Assembly: GCA_905183005.1 (NCBI GenBank)
Contig: CAJJDO010000015.1
Location: 632,587-696,586 of the forward strand
Length of the DNA stretch: 64,000 nucleotides
Origin: Paramecium pentaurelia
Lineage: Eukaryota > Ciliophora > Oligohymenophorea > Peniculida > Parameciidae
Reading direction: 5' to 3'
Numbering within the stretch: the first letter of the stretch is position 1; every line of letters begins with the position of its first letter. This document shows positions 45,688-56,691 of the stretch, piece by piece. The position numbers and the translations under genes were made by a program. The notes beneath the pieces are model-generated. The model was not told the origin of the DNA, did no database searches, and saw nothing but the letters and a program-made list of their open reading frames with translations.

Positions 45688-45991
45688 AGAATGATTAATT
45701 AAAATTATTAAGTTTTTTTTTAGTATAATTTTAGAAAAAGTGGGAAATTAGTTAGTTTATAATTTTCATAATAAAAATTTTGTTTTTGTTGTTATTTTAG
45801 CAATTTAAATTCAGATAAATTATTATTAAAAATATAGAAATATCTAAAAATTGAATAATTTGATATGCTTATAACAATTATGAAAATATTAAGATTTATA
45901 TGTATGAATAATATAATTGTTAAATTGAAGAAATGAGAATACTAAATTTTTCAATCTATAATAAATTTAAATCATTTTTTTAGTAAAGTCC
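45688..45991. other. intergenic between convergent genes
   Basis: 304 bp, AT-rich; nothing recognised. Confidence 0.6.
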
Positions 45992-46624
45992 TCATTTTAA
46001 TTAAATCACTTTACAGTTCTTCTTAATTTATACACTAAGTAAACTCTCCTAATTATTATATAATTAGAAACCATTTTTTTTTAATAATTCTTCCAAGAAT
46101 GTATTTTTTTTCAACCAAGGCTCATAGTTTTATTAAATACTGCTTTCTTCTAAAGAAGCTTTTTTTGTTAAAGAATGTATATATTCTGGATCTTAATCAG
46201 ATTAATCTGCTTAATCTTAATTTATTATTGATTTTGTTGGCTATGACTACTTTTTCTTTTTATCTTTCTCTATCCTACACCAAGGACATTTATATTTGAA
46301 ACTTTTATGTTATAATTATGATTCAATATCTGATACTTCGCAATCAATATGTGTCTAATAAAATCTTGATAATTATTATACCCATTTCCCACAACGTTGA
46401 TTATCACATTAAACCCACTTCTTTCCATCAAGGAAATTCTATTCATCATCTTTATAAACTTAAGCACAAAAGTAACAACACTTCCTTCTCTTGTAAAGTT
46501 CATAGCAAGTACCACATAAGAGGATGGTCGAATCCGAAAATTGGGCTACTTTCAAATCAAAAGAACTGGGGCAGTATTAATTGAAACATTATCTAACAGG
46601 CGGATACTCACCACTTGTTGACAT
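45992..46624 (-). CDS. cysteine-rich PHD/zinc-knuckle-type protein, 210 aa
   Basis: Intronless. It opens MSTSGEYPPVRQCFNQYC; cysteines follow in regular pairs: LLCGTCYEL, KCCYFCAQV, WVQCDNQRCGKW, DCEV, then YKCPWCR. The WVQCDxxxCGKWVQ step is typical of PHD fingers that read histone tails (W, Q/H, C before a hydrophobic residue), with CPWC as the last pair. A chromatin role is plausible. The C-terminal ~90 residues are polar without features. Standard-code ORFs on both strands here are shadows. Confidence 0.65.
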
Positions 46625-46806
46625 TATTTCAATTTTTTATAATATTTATTATTTGCTACTCCAAATTATGGTAATAATATTTATCTATACATTAAACAAC
46701 ATATATAAAGAATAAATAAACATTTAAATTAAAAAAGAAAATATACATATTCTCTCCTCTAATCCTATATTTAAAAAGAATATAAAAATTATCCTATTAT
46801 TGAATG

Positions 46807-47560
46807 TCATAATCTCAACTTTTTTATTATTATTATTAAAAATTGTAAGAACACACAGGTCAAGGCTATTGCATTAAGTGCAATTATGACATTGAATTTT
46901 ACAGATTAGGAATCTAGTTCTGATAGTGTATTTCTAAAATCATGAATTATATTACATACTTATCCGAATCTGATAGCTTCTCAATTTTTATGAATTTTTT
47001 AATCAACTCTTAGGCATAAAAATGACCATTCGCACAGAATACTATTCCTATTAATAAAGCTAATGCCTAATTTAAAGTAATTCATACTAAGGTTAGAATT
47101 ATAAAAGCTTAAGTCACAGCTATATTACTCCATTCTAAGGCTTATTATAATTTTGCCTTAGTTAAATAATAAACTTCAGGATCTTAATTGTTACTTATTA
47201 TCATCTTGTAGTCACTATCCCTTTTTTATTATAAATTACATCTTAAAGTATTCAACCATTCTTACAATGGCTATAAAGAGAAATATACTGAACGCAACTG
47301 CCTATTTATTATAGTTCAAATATTTACTTCTAAATATGGAATCTAGGAAGCATAGATTTCCCTTGTTCTGAAAAATGCTGTTCTACTAATGTCTAAGGAC
47401 ATCGATCCCAATTGAATTTTTAAACTAAGATCATTAGAAAATTATCGTACTCTATGCTTATACCAAATGCAACTATTGAAGCAAGAAATCCTACTACAGA
47501 CACTATAGGTATTATAATACTCATTAAAATAATAATTATTTTTTAAATTCTTTTTTCCAT
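46807..47560 (-). CDS. four-helix membrane protein, 209 aa
   Basis: Five introns (26, 26, 25, 21, 26 bp) are needed, leaving one clean frame. Hydrophobic segments at about residues 8-32 (IIIILMSIIIPIVSVVGFL), 72-88 (AVAFSIFLFIAIVRMV), 122-145 (AFIILTLALALLIGIVF) and 182-200 (VIIALNAIALTCVFLQFL) predict four transmembrane helices; the last is followed by a basic end (KKLRL). The topology resembles small tetraspanning proteins, but no family motif is seen. Confidence 0.65.
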
Positions 47561-48153
47561 AAATCCTTAATAATTTTTATTCAACCAAACTTGAAGTCAA
47601 TTATAGAGTACTTATGTTAATATATATAAAATAATAGAAATTCTGGAATAAAACTTAGTTTGAGTTGAACTTTTTTTATTATAAAACCTAAAGTACTTTT
47701 TTTGATATAGAGCAACATTTATTTCAAGTTATTTTTCTATAAATTTTAGCGTATGCAGTTTAAATTTTGTTTGATTGTTTTTAGATATATTGTTAGTACT
47801 TTAGAATTGAAATAATAATTTTTTAAGGATTTAATATAAAGGATTTATAATAATATTTCTCAAATATGTTATAAACCAATATTTTCTTTGAAAACTTATT
47901 GAAATTTTAATATTAATTCAACTTTTTGGTTAGTTTTAATTTATTTAAACAAATATTTGAAATAAATTTATGATATTTATACTCAATTCTTAAAAATTCA
48001 TTTATGATTTTTATTGGAATCTATAAAGTACATAAAATTCTAATTCTTTTAATTTATTTGATATTATAAATATTATTAAACTTTCTGATATTTCTGAATA
48101 CAGTTGATTAGTATATAAAAAATATTATATAATTTATTATAATTAATTTTTGA
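47561..48153. other. intergenic between divergent genes
   Basis: 593 bp, strongly AT-rich; no recognised feature apart from expected promoters. Confidence 0.6.
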
Positions 48154-49805
48154 ATGAAAAAGGTGTTAATGCTTGTATTCAATATTTCTATTATTAGGAT
48201 GGAGTAAATTTGTCAATTGATGATCTGAAGGAAATTTTATAAGGAAATTTAGATGTTGTTGTTGAAATATAAGATCATGTTAAAAACGTATATATTTTAG
48301 TGATATATTAGCATATACTTCAATCAAGAAATACAGTTGATATGATTGTGTAAAAGAAGATACCAATCTATGGAATTAGCACAGGGTTTGGTAAATTCAA
48401 AGAAGTAATTATAATAATTTATATTCAGATTTACATTCCCCATTAAGAAATGGTTGATTTATAAAAGAACTTAATTATATCTCATGCTTCATGTGTTGGT
48501 GAACCATTAAAACCACATATTGTTTTGGTAATGATGATTTTAAGATTGAATTGTCTAATAAGAGGATTTTCTGGTGTAAGGATGTCTCTTATTGAATCTC
48601 TATAACAAGCAATTAATAAAAAAATAATTCCAAAAGTTCCTTGTTAAGGCTCAGTAGGTGCATCAGGAGATTTGGCACCTTTATCACATCTAGCATTAGG
48701 ACTTATGGGAATTGGATAGATTTGGAATGATGGATAATATATAGCTGCAGATTTGGCTTTAAAAATGCATAATTTTGAACCTTTAGAATTTATGGAGAAG
48801 GAAGGATTGGCTATGAATAATGGAACTTAAATGATGGCTGCAATAAACTTAGAAACTTTGATGAGATCATAATATGTTATGAATGCAGCAGATTTAGCTT
48901 TGGGATTAACAAGTTATGCTTTGTAGAGTAATAATTTATTAATAATTTATTAGCTAATTATCATTTCTTAAAAAATTACTCTAAGAGTGATAATAAATCA
49001 AAAAATATTGTATTCAATTTAATTGGAGAATAATGGACAGATTAAATTAAAACTAATCCTAAAAGTATATAAACTGCATTTACTACACATTAAATTATTA
49101 GATAATCAATATAAGAAAATTTAAGGATTTTAGAAAGAGAGATTAATTCAACAAGTGATAATCCAATTATTGATAATGAACAACAATCTGCAAAATCTGG
49201 TGGTAATTTTCATGGAGAATATATGGGAATTTTGGCTGATAATATGTGTATAGCCTTACAAAGACTATGTATATTTAGTGAAGTAATAATATTATATTTA
49301 TTATATATTAGAGAAGATAAGAACGATTGGTTAATTCAGAAATTGGGGATTGTGGATTGCCTATGTTTTTAACTTCAAAAGGAGGCTTATTAAATGGATA
49401 TATGATTCCACAATATACTAGTGCTGCATTAGTTTCTGAGAATAAAGTACTCAGCCATCCAAGTTGTATTGATACAGTTCCTACTTCTGCCAATATAGAA
49501 GATCATGTGTCTATGGGTGCATATAGTGCTAGAAAAGGATTATAAATCATTTAAAATGCAGAATATATTATAGCAATTGAATTAATGTGTGCAGCTTAAG
49601 GATTAGAATTTGCAAAAATCTAATTACCACCTAAGATTTAAAGTTGTCTCAAATATATTAGAAGTATCATTCCTGATGTTAAGACTCAAGTAAATTATTA
49701 AAAATAATTTAGGATATTTTTATGAATTAATACATAGAAATAATGGCTAAGAATGTTAGAGATGGTCACATTAATCATTTAATGGAAGAATTATAATTAT
49801 TATGA
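48154..49805 (+). CDS. HAL: histidine ammonia-lyase, 496 aa
   Basis: Six introns; the first (35 bp) follows only three codons. Key motifs: YGISTGFGKF near residue 50, the MIO-forming Ala-Ser-Gly in GSVGASGDLAPLSHLALG, EGLAMNNGTQMM, ERE-x-NSTSDNP (here EREINSTSDNP) and FHGEYM. The Ala-Ser-Gly triad self-cyclises into the electrophilic MIO group that deaminates L-histidine to urocanate. Length matches bacterial/animal enzymes (~500 residues). Near the C-terminus VSMGAYSARK is present. It can start histidine catabolism; the specificity for histidine rather than phenylalanine/tyrosine is inferred from overall resemblance. Confidence 0.93.
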
Positions 49806-49825
49806 ATATGCAATTTTTATTATAA

Positions 49826-50697
49826 TCATCCTCCTATAAACTTTCTTGCTCTTGGATCATTAGTTAAATCCAATTCTTACTTTAAGGATTTAAACTATTT
49901 AATAAATTAACTCACCAAACCAAAGAACCATCCAGTTCCTATATTGAATAAATTTTAAACTCCAGTTATAGACTTAAGTCTTAAAGACTAAAATAATATT
50001 TGAACTGGAACATTAATCAGTTAAAATACCATCCAAAATTGAATTCTTAAATATCCTATATTATTATTCTCTACAAATAAATAATTTTAGATAATTGATA
50101 AAAACTACATTATCAACTAATAATGAAGACCTGAAAAAAACCCAAAAAATCCTCTGGATTAATAAATATCTTTGAAACTATCAGTTATAAATAAATTCTT
50201 TGCTAATGCATTGATAAATATGACTGTCAAAGGATAAAATGCTATATGAAGTAAACACTTTTTGATATACTCCAATTTGGATGAAAAAGCATTTCTGTTA
50301 ATTTTATTTTCTAACCATAAAGTTGGAAAAAGCAAATAAAATTGAGCTATTGAATTATTATCATCAAAAGCAGCTCTTATTGGTTTATTCAACCAAACTT
50401 GATAAGAGATATTATCAATTGGAGTTGATAAAAACTATAACATTTGATCACTACTTATATTATGAATTATTTAAAAAATAAAAAATCCTTTTTTATAATA
50501 ATAACAAAATTGTACAATGCGTATTTATATCCATATCCTATATTATTCTAATTAAAATTAAATACCTAATGATTAATAAATAAATTCTGAATAAATAGAT
50601 CTCTTTTAGAAAAAATAAAATCAATTTTATTTTATAATTAAATTATTTAAATGAGATGGTACCTATGAGGAGTAAAATAAAATGCTTAATTGTACAT
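49826..50697 (-). CDS. mitochondrial carrier-like membrane protein, 283 aa
   Basis: One 20-bp intron. Three similar hydrophobic repeats of about 90 residues end in carrier-type helix kinks: STPIDNISYQ, FYPLTVIFINALA and NVPVQILFQSL, echoing the Px[DE]xx[KR] signature but degenerate, plus aromatic-rich helices (IGYGYKYALYNFVIII). Size (~300) and three-fold layout fit the mitochondrial carrier family, or an outer-membrane relative such as MTCH proteins, which also have decayed motifs. Substrate cannot be inferred. It converges with the HAL gene: 20 bp between stops. Confidence 0.6.
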
Positions 50698-50969
50698 AGG
50701 AATATTGTAAATTATTACAGTAACTATAATATATATTAAAGAATATATACATACTCAGATATTATGAAGAAAATATATTATTGAGTTATTTTATTTAAAC
50801 TTGGTAGTTAAGTTTTTAGGATTTATTTCAAGTTCCTTTATTTTATTAGATAAAACAATTATAAGTAATATTGACATACTATTCACTCTCAAATAAACAA
50901 AAAATAAGACTAAATTATATACTGATATTTGTCTTATAAAATACATTTCTTTAAGCATCTTCAAACTTA
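50698..50969. other. intergenic, AT-rich
   Basis: 272 bp upstream of the carrier-like gene; nothing recognised beyond the expected promoter. Confidence 0.5.
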
Positions 50970-51428
50970 ATGAATAAATTTAATATAGAGATTAAACTAA
51001 ATAGTTTTAATTACAAATTGTTTAGGAAATTAGAATCAGGAGATTAGATGAGAAGTAAATCAATAATTTACTTATCCATCATCTTAAAAAATTTAAATGC
51101 TAAAATAGCAGAAATTTTAAATTCGAATAATTATACCATTCGATTATTTACATCTCGATAAGGAAAAAGCCAATTCTTATCATGCTTTCAGAATCTATTT
51201 TTTGAACAAGTTAGACTCTTCTATTTTAAGTAATTTCATTAAGAAATATATACTAGATATCTTCTTTTTCATTATAACATTTAGTTTTTAGCAATCACTC
51301 ATTTATTAGTTTTTATTTTTAGCAATATGAATGAGTCTTTTAGGAATGTAGTGTACTAAGAGTTGTTGAGATAAATTTAGTAATATTAATATTTAATGTA
51401 GCATGAAATTAAAGAGTTTACAATATGA
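50970..51428 (+). CDS. possible hypothetical protein, 152 aa
   Basis: A TGA-free frame from ATG (MNKFNIEIKLNSFNYKLF) runs for 153 codons. Parts look protein-like (KIAEILNSNNYTIRLFTS, FEQVRLFYFKQFHQ), others like AT-rich noise. In this code a random frame this long is not very rare, and no family is recognised. Reported as a weak candidate. Confidence 0.25.
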
Positions 51429-51713
51429 ATCTTTATTTTTGATTACAGACTCAGACTTAATTGGTAATACTTTTGATTTAATGTTGCAATTACTTTTACT
51501 TTATAAATTTTGATATTCAAAGAATTTTCCTTCAAATTCATTTTAACAACAAAAACCTTTTTGATCATATTATTTAAAAGATTTATTTACTTATTCTAGT
51601 TATATGTCAGTTTTAGAAATCAGAGTATATCAACAAAACTTAAAGGGTAGTATTAATAATTATAATTATATTATTATTCTTCATGTTTCAATTAATATAA
51701 ATTTATTATAATC
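51429..51713. other. intergenic, AT-rich
   Basis: 285 bp upstream of the next gene; nothing recognised. Confidence 0.5.
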
Positions 51714-52687
51714 ATGGGAGGATGTCCATCAAGATGTGAAGTTAAATGTGGAAATAGTTTCAGATATGAAGGAAGTACACTAGAATTAAACTTTGAGCAA
51801 TAACCTAAAATTGTAAGAAATAAGGATAGAAATCGATCAGCTTCAAGTTCTCGTTAAGGAGAATCTTCAACTTTACCTGCTACTAATTTTCGAAGAGAAA
51901 TAGAATATTCAGATACTATTTTACATACATAATCAGATCCGAAAAATGAATTAATTGCTAGCAATATTGAAGTGGAATTACTACCTGTTTTTGTAACAAC
52001 AAAATACATTAATGAATCAACAGTTTAATACAGATAAAATAGATTTATGGAAGATTTAGAAATTGAAGTCAGAGCTAGAATTTAAGAAATGTAATTATCA
52101 TAATAAAACCAAATAGAAAACAACAAGAATAAGAGGAAAGATAAAGATTAATCATAAAAGAAATTGTTTAGTAATAATTAGAATTTAAAAAATTGAAATC
52201 AGAATAAATCTCTAACTCAAAAAATTATTATTTAGAAAATTCATAAAAGTTTAATTAAACATAATAATTATCAATTAATAAGAATACTTCAAAAGAATCT
52301 AAAGATTCTTAATTCTAATCACTTTAATCTAGTTCATTGTAGTTGTCATCTGAAAAATAATCCAATATTCCATCATTCAACAATAAAACAGATCCTCTTA
52401 AATATTCAACATAAAATCAACATCAAAAAATTAAAGCTTTTGAGAAAATCATAAGTAATTATTATTTAGAAGATAATACTTACTATAGCAAACAAAGAGG
52501 AATTCTTAAATAACATAATTAAATTCCAATTTCATAAACTTCAAAAAGTTTGCCTAATAAAATATAGACAAAATCAAAAATATACAAAAAAAAAAGAGTT
52601 CATTTTTCTTAGGATACCAATTTCAATTTTGAAAAAAAAAGTGAAGATAAAAAGTCTTCAAAAACATGGTGGAAATCTATTTTTTGA
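51714..52687 (+). CDS. hypothetical protein with N-terminal acylation motif, 313 aa
   Basis: One 32-bp intron. It starts MGGCPSRCEVKCGNSF: glycine at position 2 and nearby cysteines (4, 8, 12) match N-myristoylation plus palmitoylation signals, predicting membrane anchoring. The body is polar with FRREIEYSDTILHTQ, VELLPVFVTTKYIN, then a long Ser/Gln/Lys-rich tail ending KSSKTWWKSIF. No domain recognised. A similar MGSC start occurs in the gene at 63801. Confidence 0.6.
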
Positions 52688-52878
52688 TCCTTCACATATT
52701 TATTATTATCTAATTCAATTATAATTTGAAAGAATATTTGAGTTAGACATTTTTGATTGTTTAAATTAGGATACTTTCTAGAATGAAAATCAAACTTATA
52801 AATTATAAATTAAATTAACAAAATATCCAAGGAAATACATTATAATTCGAATTTAATAATAATAGGTTATAATATATA

Positions 52879-53702
52879 TCAATCTTTTGCAGCTCTATAA
52901 ATTTTATTACATGCATCCTCCAGCAAACCTAATAAATTCTCTTGACTTTCTTCTCTTAATTTTTTTTCCTCTTCAATCTCACTTTTTACTCTTGAAACCA
53001 AATCTTTTAGCATTTCAAATATTGCAGCTTCAGATTCCTCTCTGTTTTTATTTTATATCATATATATATACCTTAATTTCTTTTAATTTGACAATCCTTC
53101 ATTTAATCTCTTGATTTCATCTCCTGCCCTTCTTAAAGTGCCATTATCACTATCTTCTCTATCTTAACCTTCTGACTTCACCAAATCATATAATTTTGGT
53201 AAATCATTTTCTAAAGAATTAGTGATATTTTCAATTTATTCCTATCTAATTTTACTTTCGGTCTAAATATCTGATTTTAAATAGACAACCTATGTTTATT
53301 AAAGATTACTACTTTTTCATCCAAGTAGCCTTATAATTTAAGATTACCATCCTTTCTAATTGAAATTTCTTATTCCAATTTAGTCGTTATACGACTTTCA
53401 AAAGCAGCAATTTCTCTCACTTTTTATTCAAACTGTGTCTCAAAAGCATTGTTTTCTTCTTCAATTTATTTTTATAATCTCACTATTTCATCCTTAAGAG
53501 AATGCTATAATGAGATACAAATGTGTACCAATTTTCTGTTATAAGATGTAATTGTATCTTGTATTCTCTCCTCTACACCAGATACACGTCCACAAATAAC
53601 ATCAATACGATGAGCTTTGGAACTATCATGATGCATTTAGATTGAACTGAGTTTTTCAGAAATTTTAGCAAATCGTTCGTTGAATGGTGTATTTGGATTC
53701 AT
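52879..53702 (-). CDS. SF-assemblin (striated fibre protein), 256 aa
   Basis: Introns of 23 and 30 bp. MNPNTPFNERFAKISEKLSSI, then a long coiled coil with typical SF-assemblin segments: SGVEERIQDTI, FETQFEQKVREIAAFESRI, LEQEISIRKDGNLKLQGYLDE, then EESEAAIFEMLKDL and SEIEEEKKLREESQENLL. Length (~250-290) and the LEQEIxxRKDGN-like step fit the family, which forms striated rootlets at basal bodies in algae, apicomplexans and ciliates. It is divergent from a Rab gene 38 bp away. Confidence 0.9.
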
Positions 53703-53740
53703 TTTTATTTATTTTATTAACAAATTTTATTTGTATTATT
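53703..53740. promoter_or_regulatory. 38-bp bidirectional spacer
   Basis: Separates the ATG of SF-assemblin (minus) from the ATG of the Rab gene (plus). The sequence is AT-rich (atttattttattaac...). Any core promoter for both must fit here or extend into coding sequence. Confidence 0.5.
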
Positions 53741-54425
53741 ATGAATAAATAACAATGTAATTACCATTATAGTTTTAAATTTATCATTGTAGGTAATTCT
53801 GGAGTTGGGAAGAGTTGTTTACTCCAATAATTTATTGAAGGTTAATTTAAAAATAACATTGATTCAACGGTTGGAATAGGATTTGGATAAAAAGATATCA
53901 TATATAAAGACAGTGTAATCAGAATAAATATTTGGGATACTGTAAACTTCTTAATATTATTTAGGCAGGTTAAGAGTCATTTAGGTCTATTACAAGAGCA
54001 TATTATAGAGGGTAAAGAAAAGTAATTTAATATTTAGATCGATTGCTTGTTTATTAGTTTATGATGTGACAAAGAAAAAAACATTCCATCATTTGATTAA
54101 TTGGTTAAATGAGGTAAAGTAAGATTCATCAGCTGAGATAATGATTGTAGGGAATAAAATTGACTAGTGGGGAAGGGAAGTTTCTCAAGATGAAGGAATA
54201 TAATTAGCCTAATAAACAGGCTGTTTATATTTAGAAACATCAGCAAGAACTGGGGAAAATGTTTTACTTGCTTTTGAAACTTTAGTACAACGAATATATA
54301 TGAAAATTAAGAATAAGGAGATAGATATAAATGATCCATAAAATGGAATTAAATTGGGATCAATGACTGAAGTATAACTAGTCGTTAATAAATCTAATGG
54401 AAATTAGAATTCTTCATGTTGCTGA
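53741..54425 (+). CDS. Rab GTPase (Rab2/4/14-like), 211 aa
   Basis: Introns of 23 and 26 bp. All G-box motifs are present: P-loop VGNSGVGKSCLL, switch region STVGIGFGQK, IWDTAGQESFRSITRAYYRG, GNKID, and ETSARTGENV. WDTAGQESFRSITRAYYRG is typical of the Rab2/4/14 group. The C-terminus NQNSSCC carries a double-cysteine prenylation signal. Controls vesicle traffic by GTP/GDP switching. The switch I residues (STVGIGF) differ slightly from common TIGVEF, keeping the Thr needed for Mg2+. Confidence 0.93.
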
Positions 54426-54519
54426 TGAATTTTTGATGTTTATTTTAACAAATGATTTATTTTTAAGAATTTCGCCAAAATATAGAATAATGAAGCAGCT
54501 TTAATTTAAAAATAAGAAA

Positions 54520-55944
54520 TCATTTTTTATGACACTACTAATTAGTAGTAACTTATGCATTTAATTTTTAGTATTTATCAGATAATAGATTGTCTTCAAT
54601 AAATTAAAACTCTTCTTCACTCTGATTATTACTCTTCTATTAATGAGGTTTTTTAAGATGATCAGGAAATGCTTAAACATTTATAAAGATTTAGCTTTCT
54701 TGTTCATCTGGAATTGGTTCTTACAATTCTTCACTTATTTCTTCATTTGACAGAGAGTAAATAATGCCAACTGAATTATAAATACTATTATTATAATTCC
54801 CACTTCCATAATTACTATTGTTCGTTTAATTTGATTCCAATTTCATCATAGGAAGTTGTAATTGACTTGGTCTTGAATGTGTATTCTAATAAATGTTATT
54901 GTTGATATTTGATTAAAATTTTTCATAGTTCTTAATTTATGTCTCTTCAGGCTATAAAGATCCAAATCTATTCACAACAAGATCTTAATAATTATTTTAT
55001 TAATCCCATTCGTATCTATTGTCTAATATTATATTTAAATGTTTAGCTGCTTATTGTAATAATTTAATTATTGTTTTATAATCTGGTTCAGTGTTGTATG
55101 TTAATTTTCTTAAATATCTATTACTATCTAAACTTATATTACTCATAAATTTTAATAAATTCTATTGGCAAATCTTTAAATAATACTTTTGGATCTGTTG
55201 TTTCTTTCAATTCCCCTATTTTTTAGGTTCTTTAATCATCTGGGATGTGTCTTAAATTCTGCCATGGTAAAGTACTAATCTAATGATCAAAACAATTAAT
55301 ACCCTTTTAAACAGAAGATCATTACATAAAATAATGATTCTACATCATCCTTTCTACTTAATTCTTATCCTTTATGAGCAGCAATAGATGCATAACGAGC
55401 AGTTCCAACGAAAGGCACTTTCTCTTTAAAAGGTCTTGTCTTATATTTAAATATTATACATTAGGCCTCCATTTTTACGTTAAAATATTTTACTAATCCC
55501 AAAATCTATTAGATAAATAGCATTTTAATCATCCAACATTATATTTTCAGGTTTCAAATCTCTATGCAATACACCCTATTTATGTATTTCTTCTAAAATT
55601 GTGATCAGCTAAATTGTGATTTAAAGTATCGATTTTAAACTAAATTTTTTCCTTTGCTTTATTAAAGAGGATAAATCTTTTTAAAGTAATTCCATCACTA
55701 TTGTATTATAATTCTCATAAGTTCCATAATAAAGTAATTTTGGTATTCCCTTTATATTTTATAACCTTGATAAAATTTCCACTTCTCGATCTAATGAATG
55801 TAAATGTTCATTTTCTGGTCTTTCAATTTTTATGGCCACCAATTTACCATTTCTTTAATCAAATCCTTACATTACAATGCCAAAGGATCCTTACGAAATT
55901 CTCTTTTGTGTAAAGTATTGATTATTTATTTTAAGTTATCTCAT
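54520..55944 (-). CDS. casein kinase 1-like protein kinase (second copy), 448 aa
   Basis: Introns of 25, 28 and 25 bp. Kinase domain residues ~15-280: ISQGSFGIVMQGF, LVAIKIERPE, VLHRDLKPENIM, YLIDFGISKIF, then GTARYASIAAHKGQELSRKDDVESLFYVM and GTLPWQNL, the CK1-group pattern with all catalytic residues. The tail (~165 residues) is Asn/Ser-rich and contains LYSL-type segments but no domain. Similar in build to the kinase at 28973-30458, with clearly different sequences, so old paralogues rather than a recent duplication. The Rab gene lies 94 bp beyond its stop, convergent. Confidence 0.9.
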
Positions 55945-56691
55945 ACACAAATTTATATTAAAGAACCATCATTAATTTATGTTTTGAAACAAACAAAGAA
56001 AATTTCATTAGAATATTTTTTTATCTTTCTTGAATAATTAAGACAACCAGAAACATATACTTTATAAACTATCATTTAGAATTGAAGTATGTTTTTATTT
56101 CATCTTAAATATTTTATTAGATATATTTCAAATTTATTTATATACATCAAAATTACAAAAACAGATTTATTTAATTTTAATAAATTTTGAAATGAAAAGA
56201 TCAATTCAAGCAATTTTCATTTTTTTTATTTATATAAAAAGAATAAACAAAAATCATAATAAAAAAATTATAATTTATGAATGATTCTATAATCAAACAA
56301 TCATTATCAACTTTTAAAATATTTATGATTTAATCAAAAATTCATAATCATAATAAACAATATAATTAGGCTATATTAATTTTCTTTAACTTTATTAAAT
56401 CTGCTCAATCAATTTCACCCTAAATAAAATATTTTTTAAACATTATTAGAAAATGTTTAATGAATAGTATTTTTCTAATTTTTTATTTGGAATTTTTGAA
56501 ATTAAAAATATAGTAAATAACATAAAATTCTTAAATGATTTAATAAGACATAATATTTATGGGTTTATTAAATTAAAGAGATTAAATATTATTATTGTTT
56601 ATAAAAAATATATATATTGAAACTTATTTGAAGAGATATTTCAATAGAATGAATAAAAGTTATAAGTGTTTTTATAAACAAAAAAACATCC
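55945..56691. other. intergenic, AT-rich
   Basis: 747 bp between two minus-strand genes, rich in poly-A/T runs; no gene recognised. Confidence 0.6.

Noticed and set aside
46270..46584. Overlapping ORFs on both strands
   Set aside because: Shadows of the cysteine-rich PHD-like gene in other frames.
49308..49545. Overlapping ORFs in both strands near 49.4 kb
   Set aside because: The plus one is part of the histidine ammonia-lyase gene; the minus one is its mirror.
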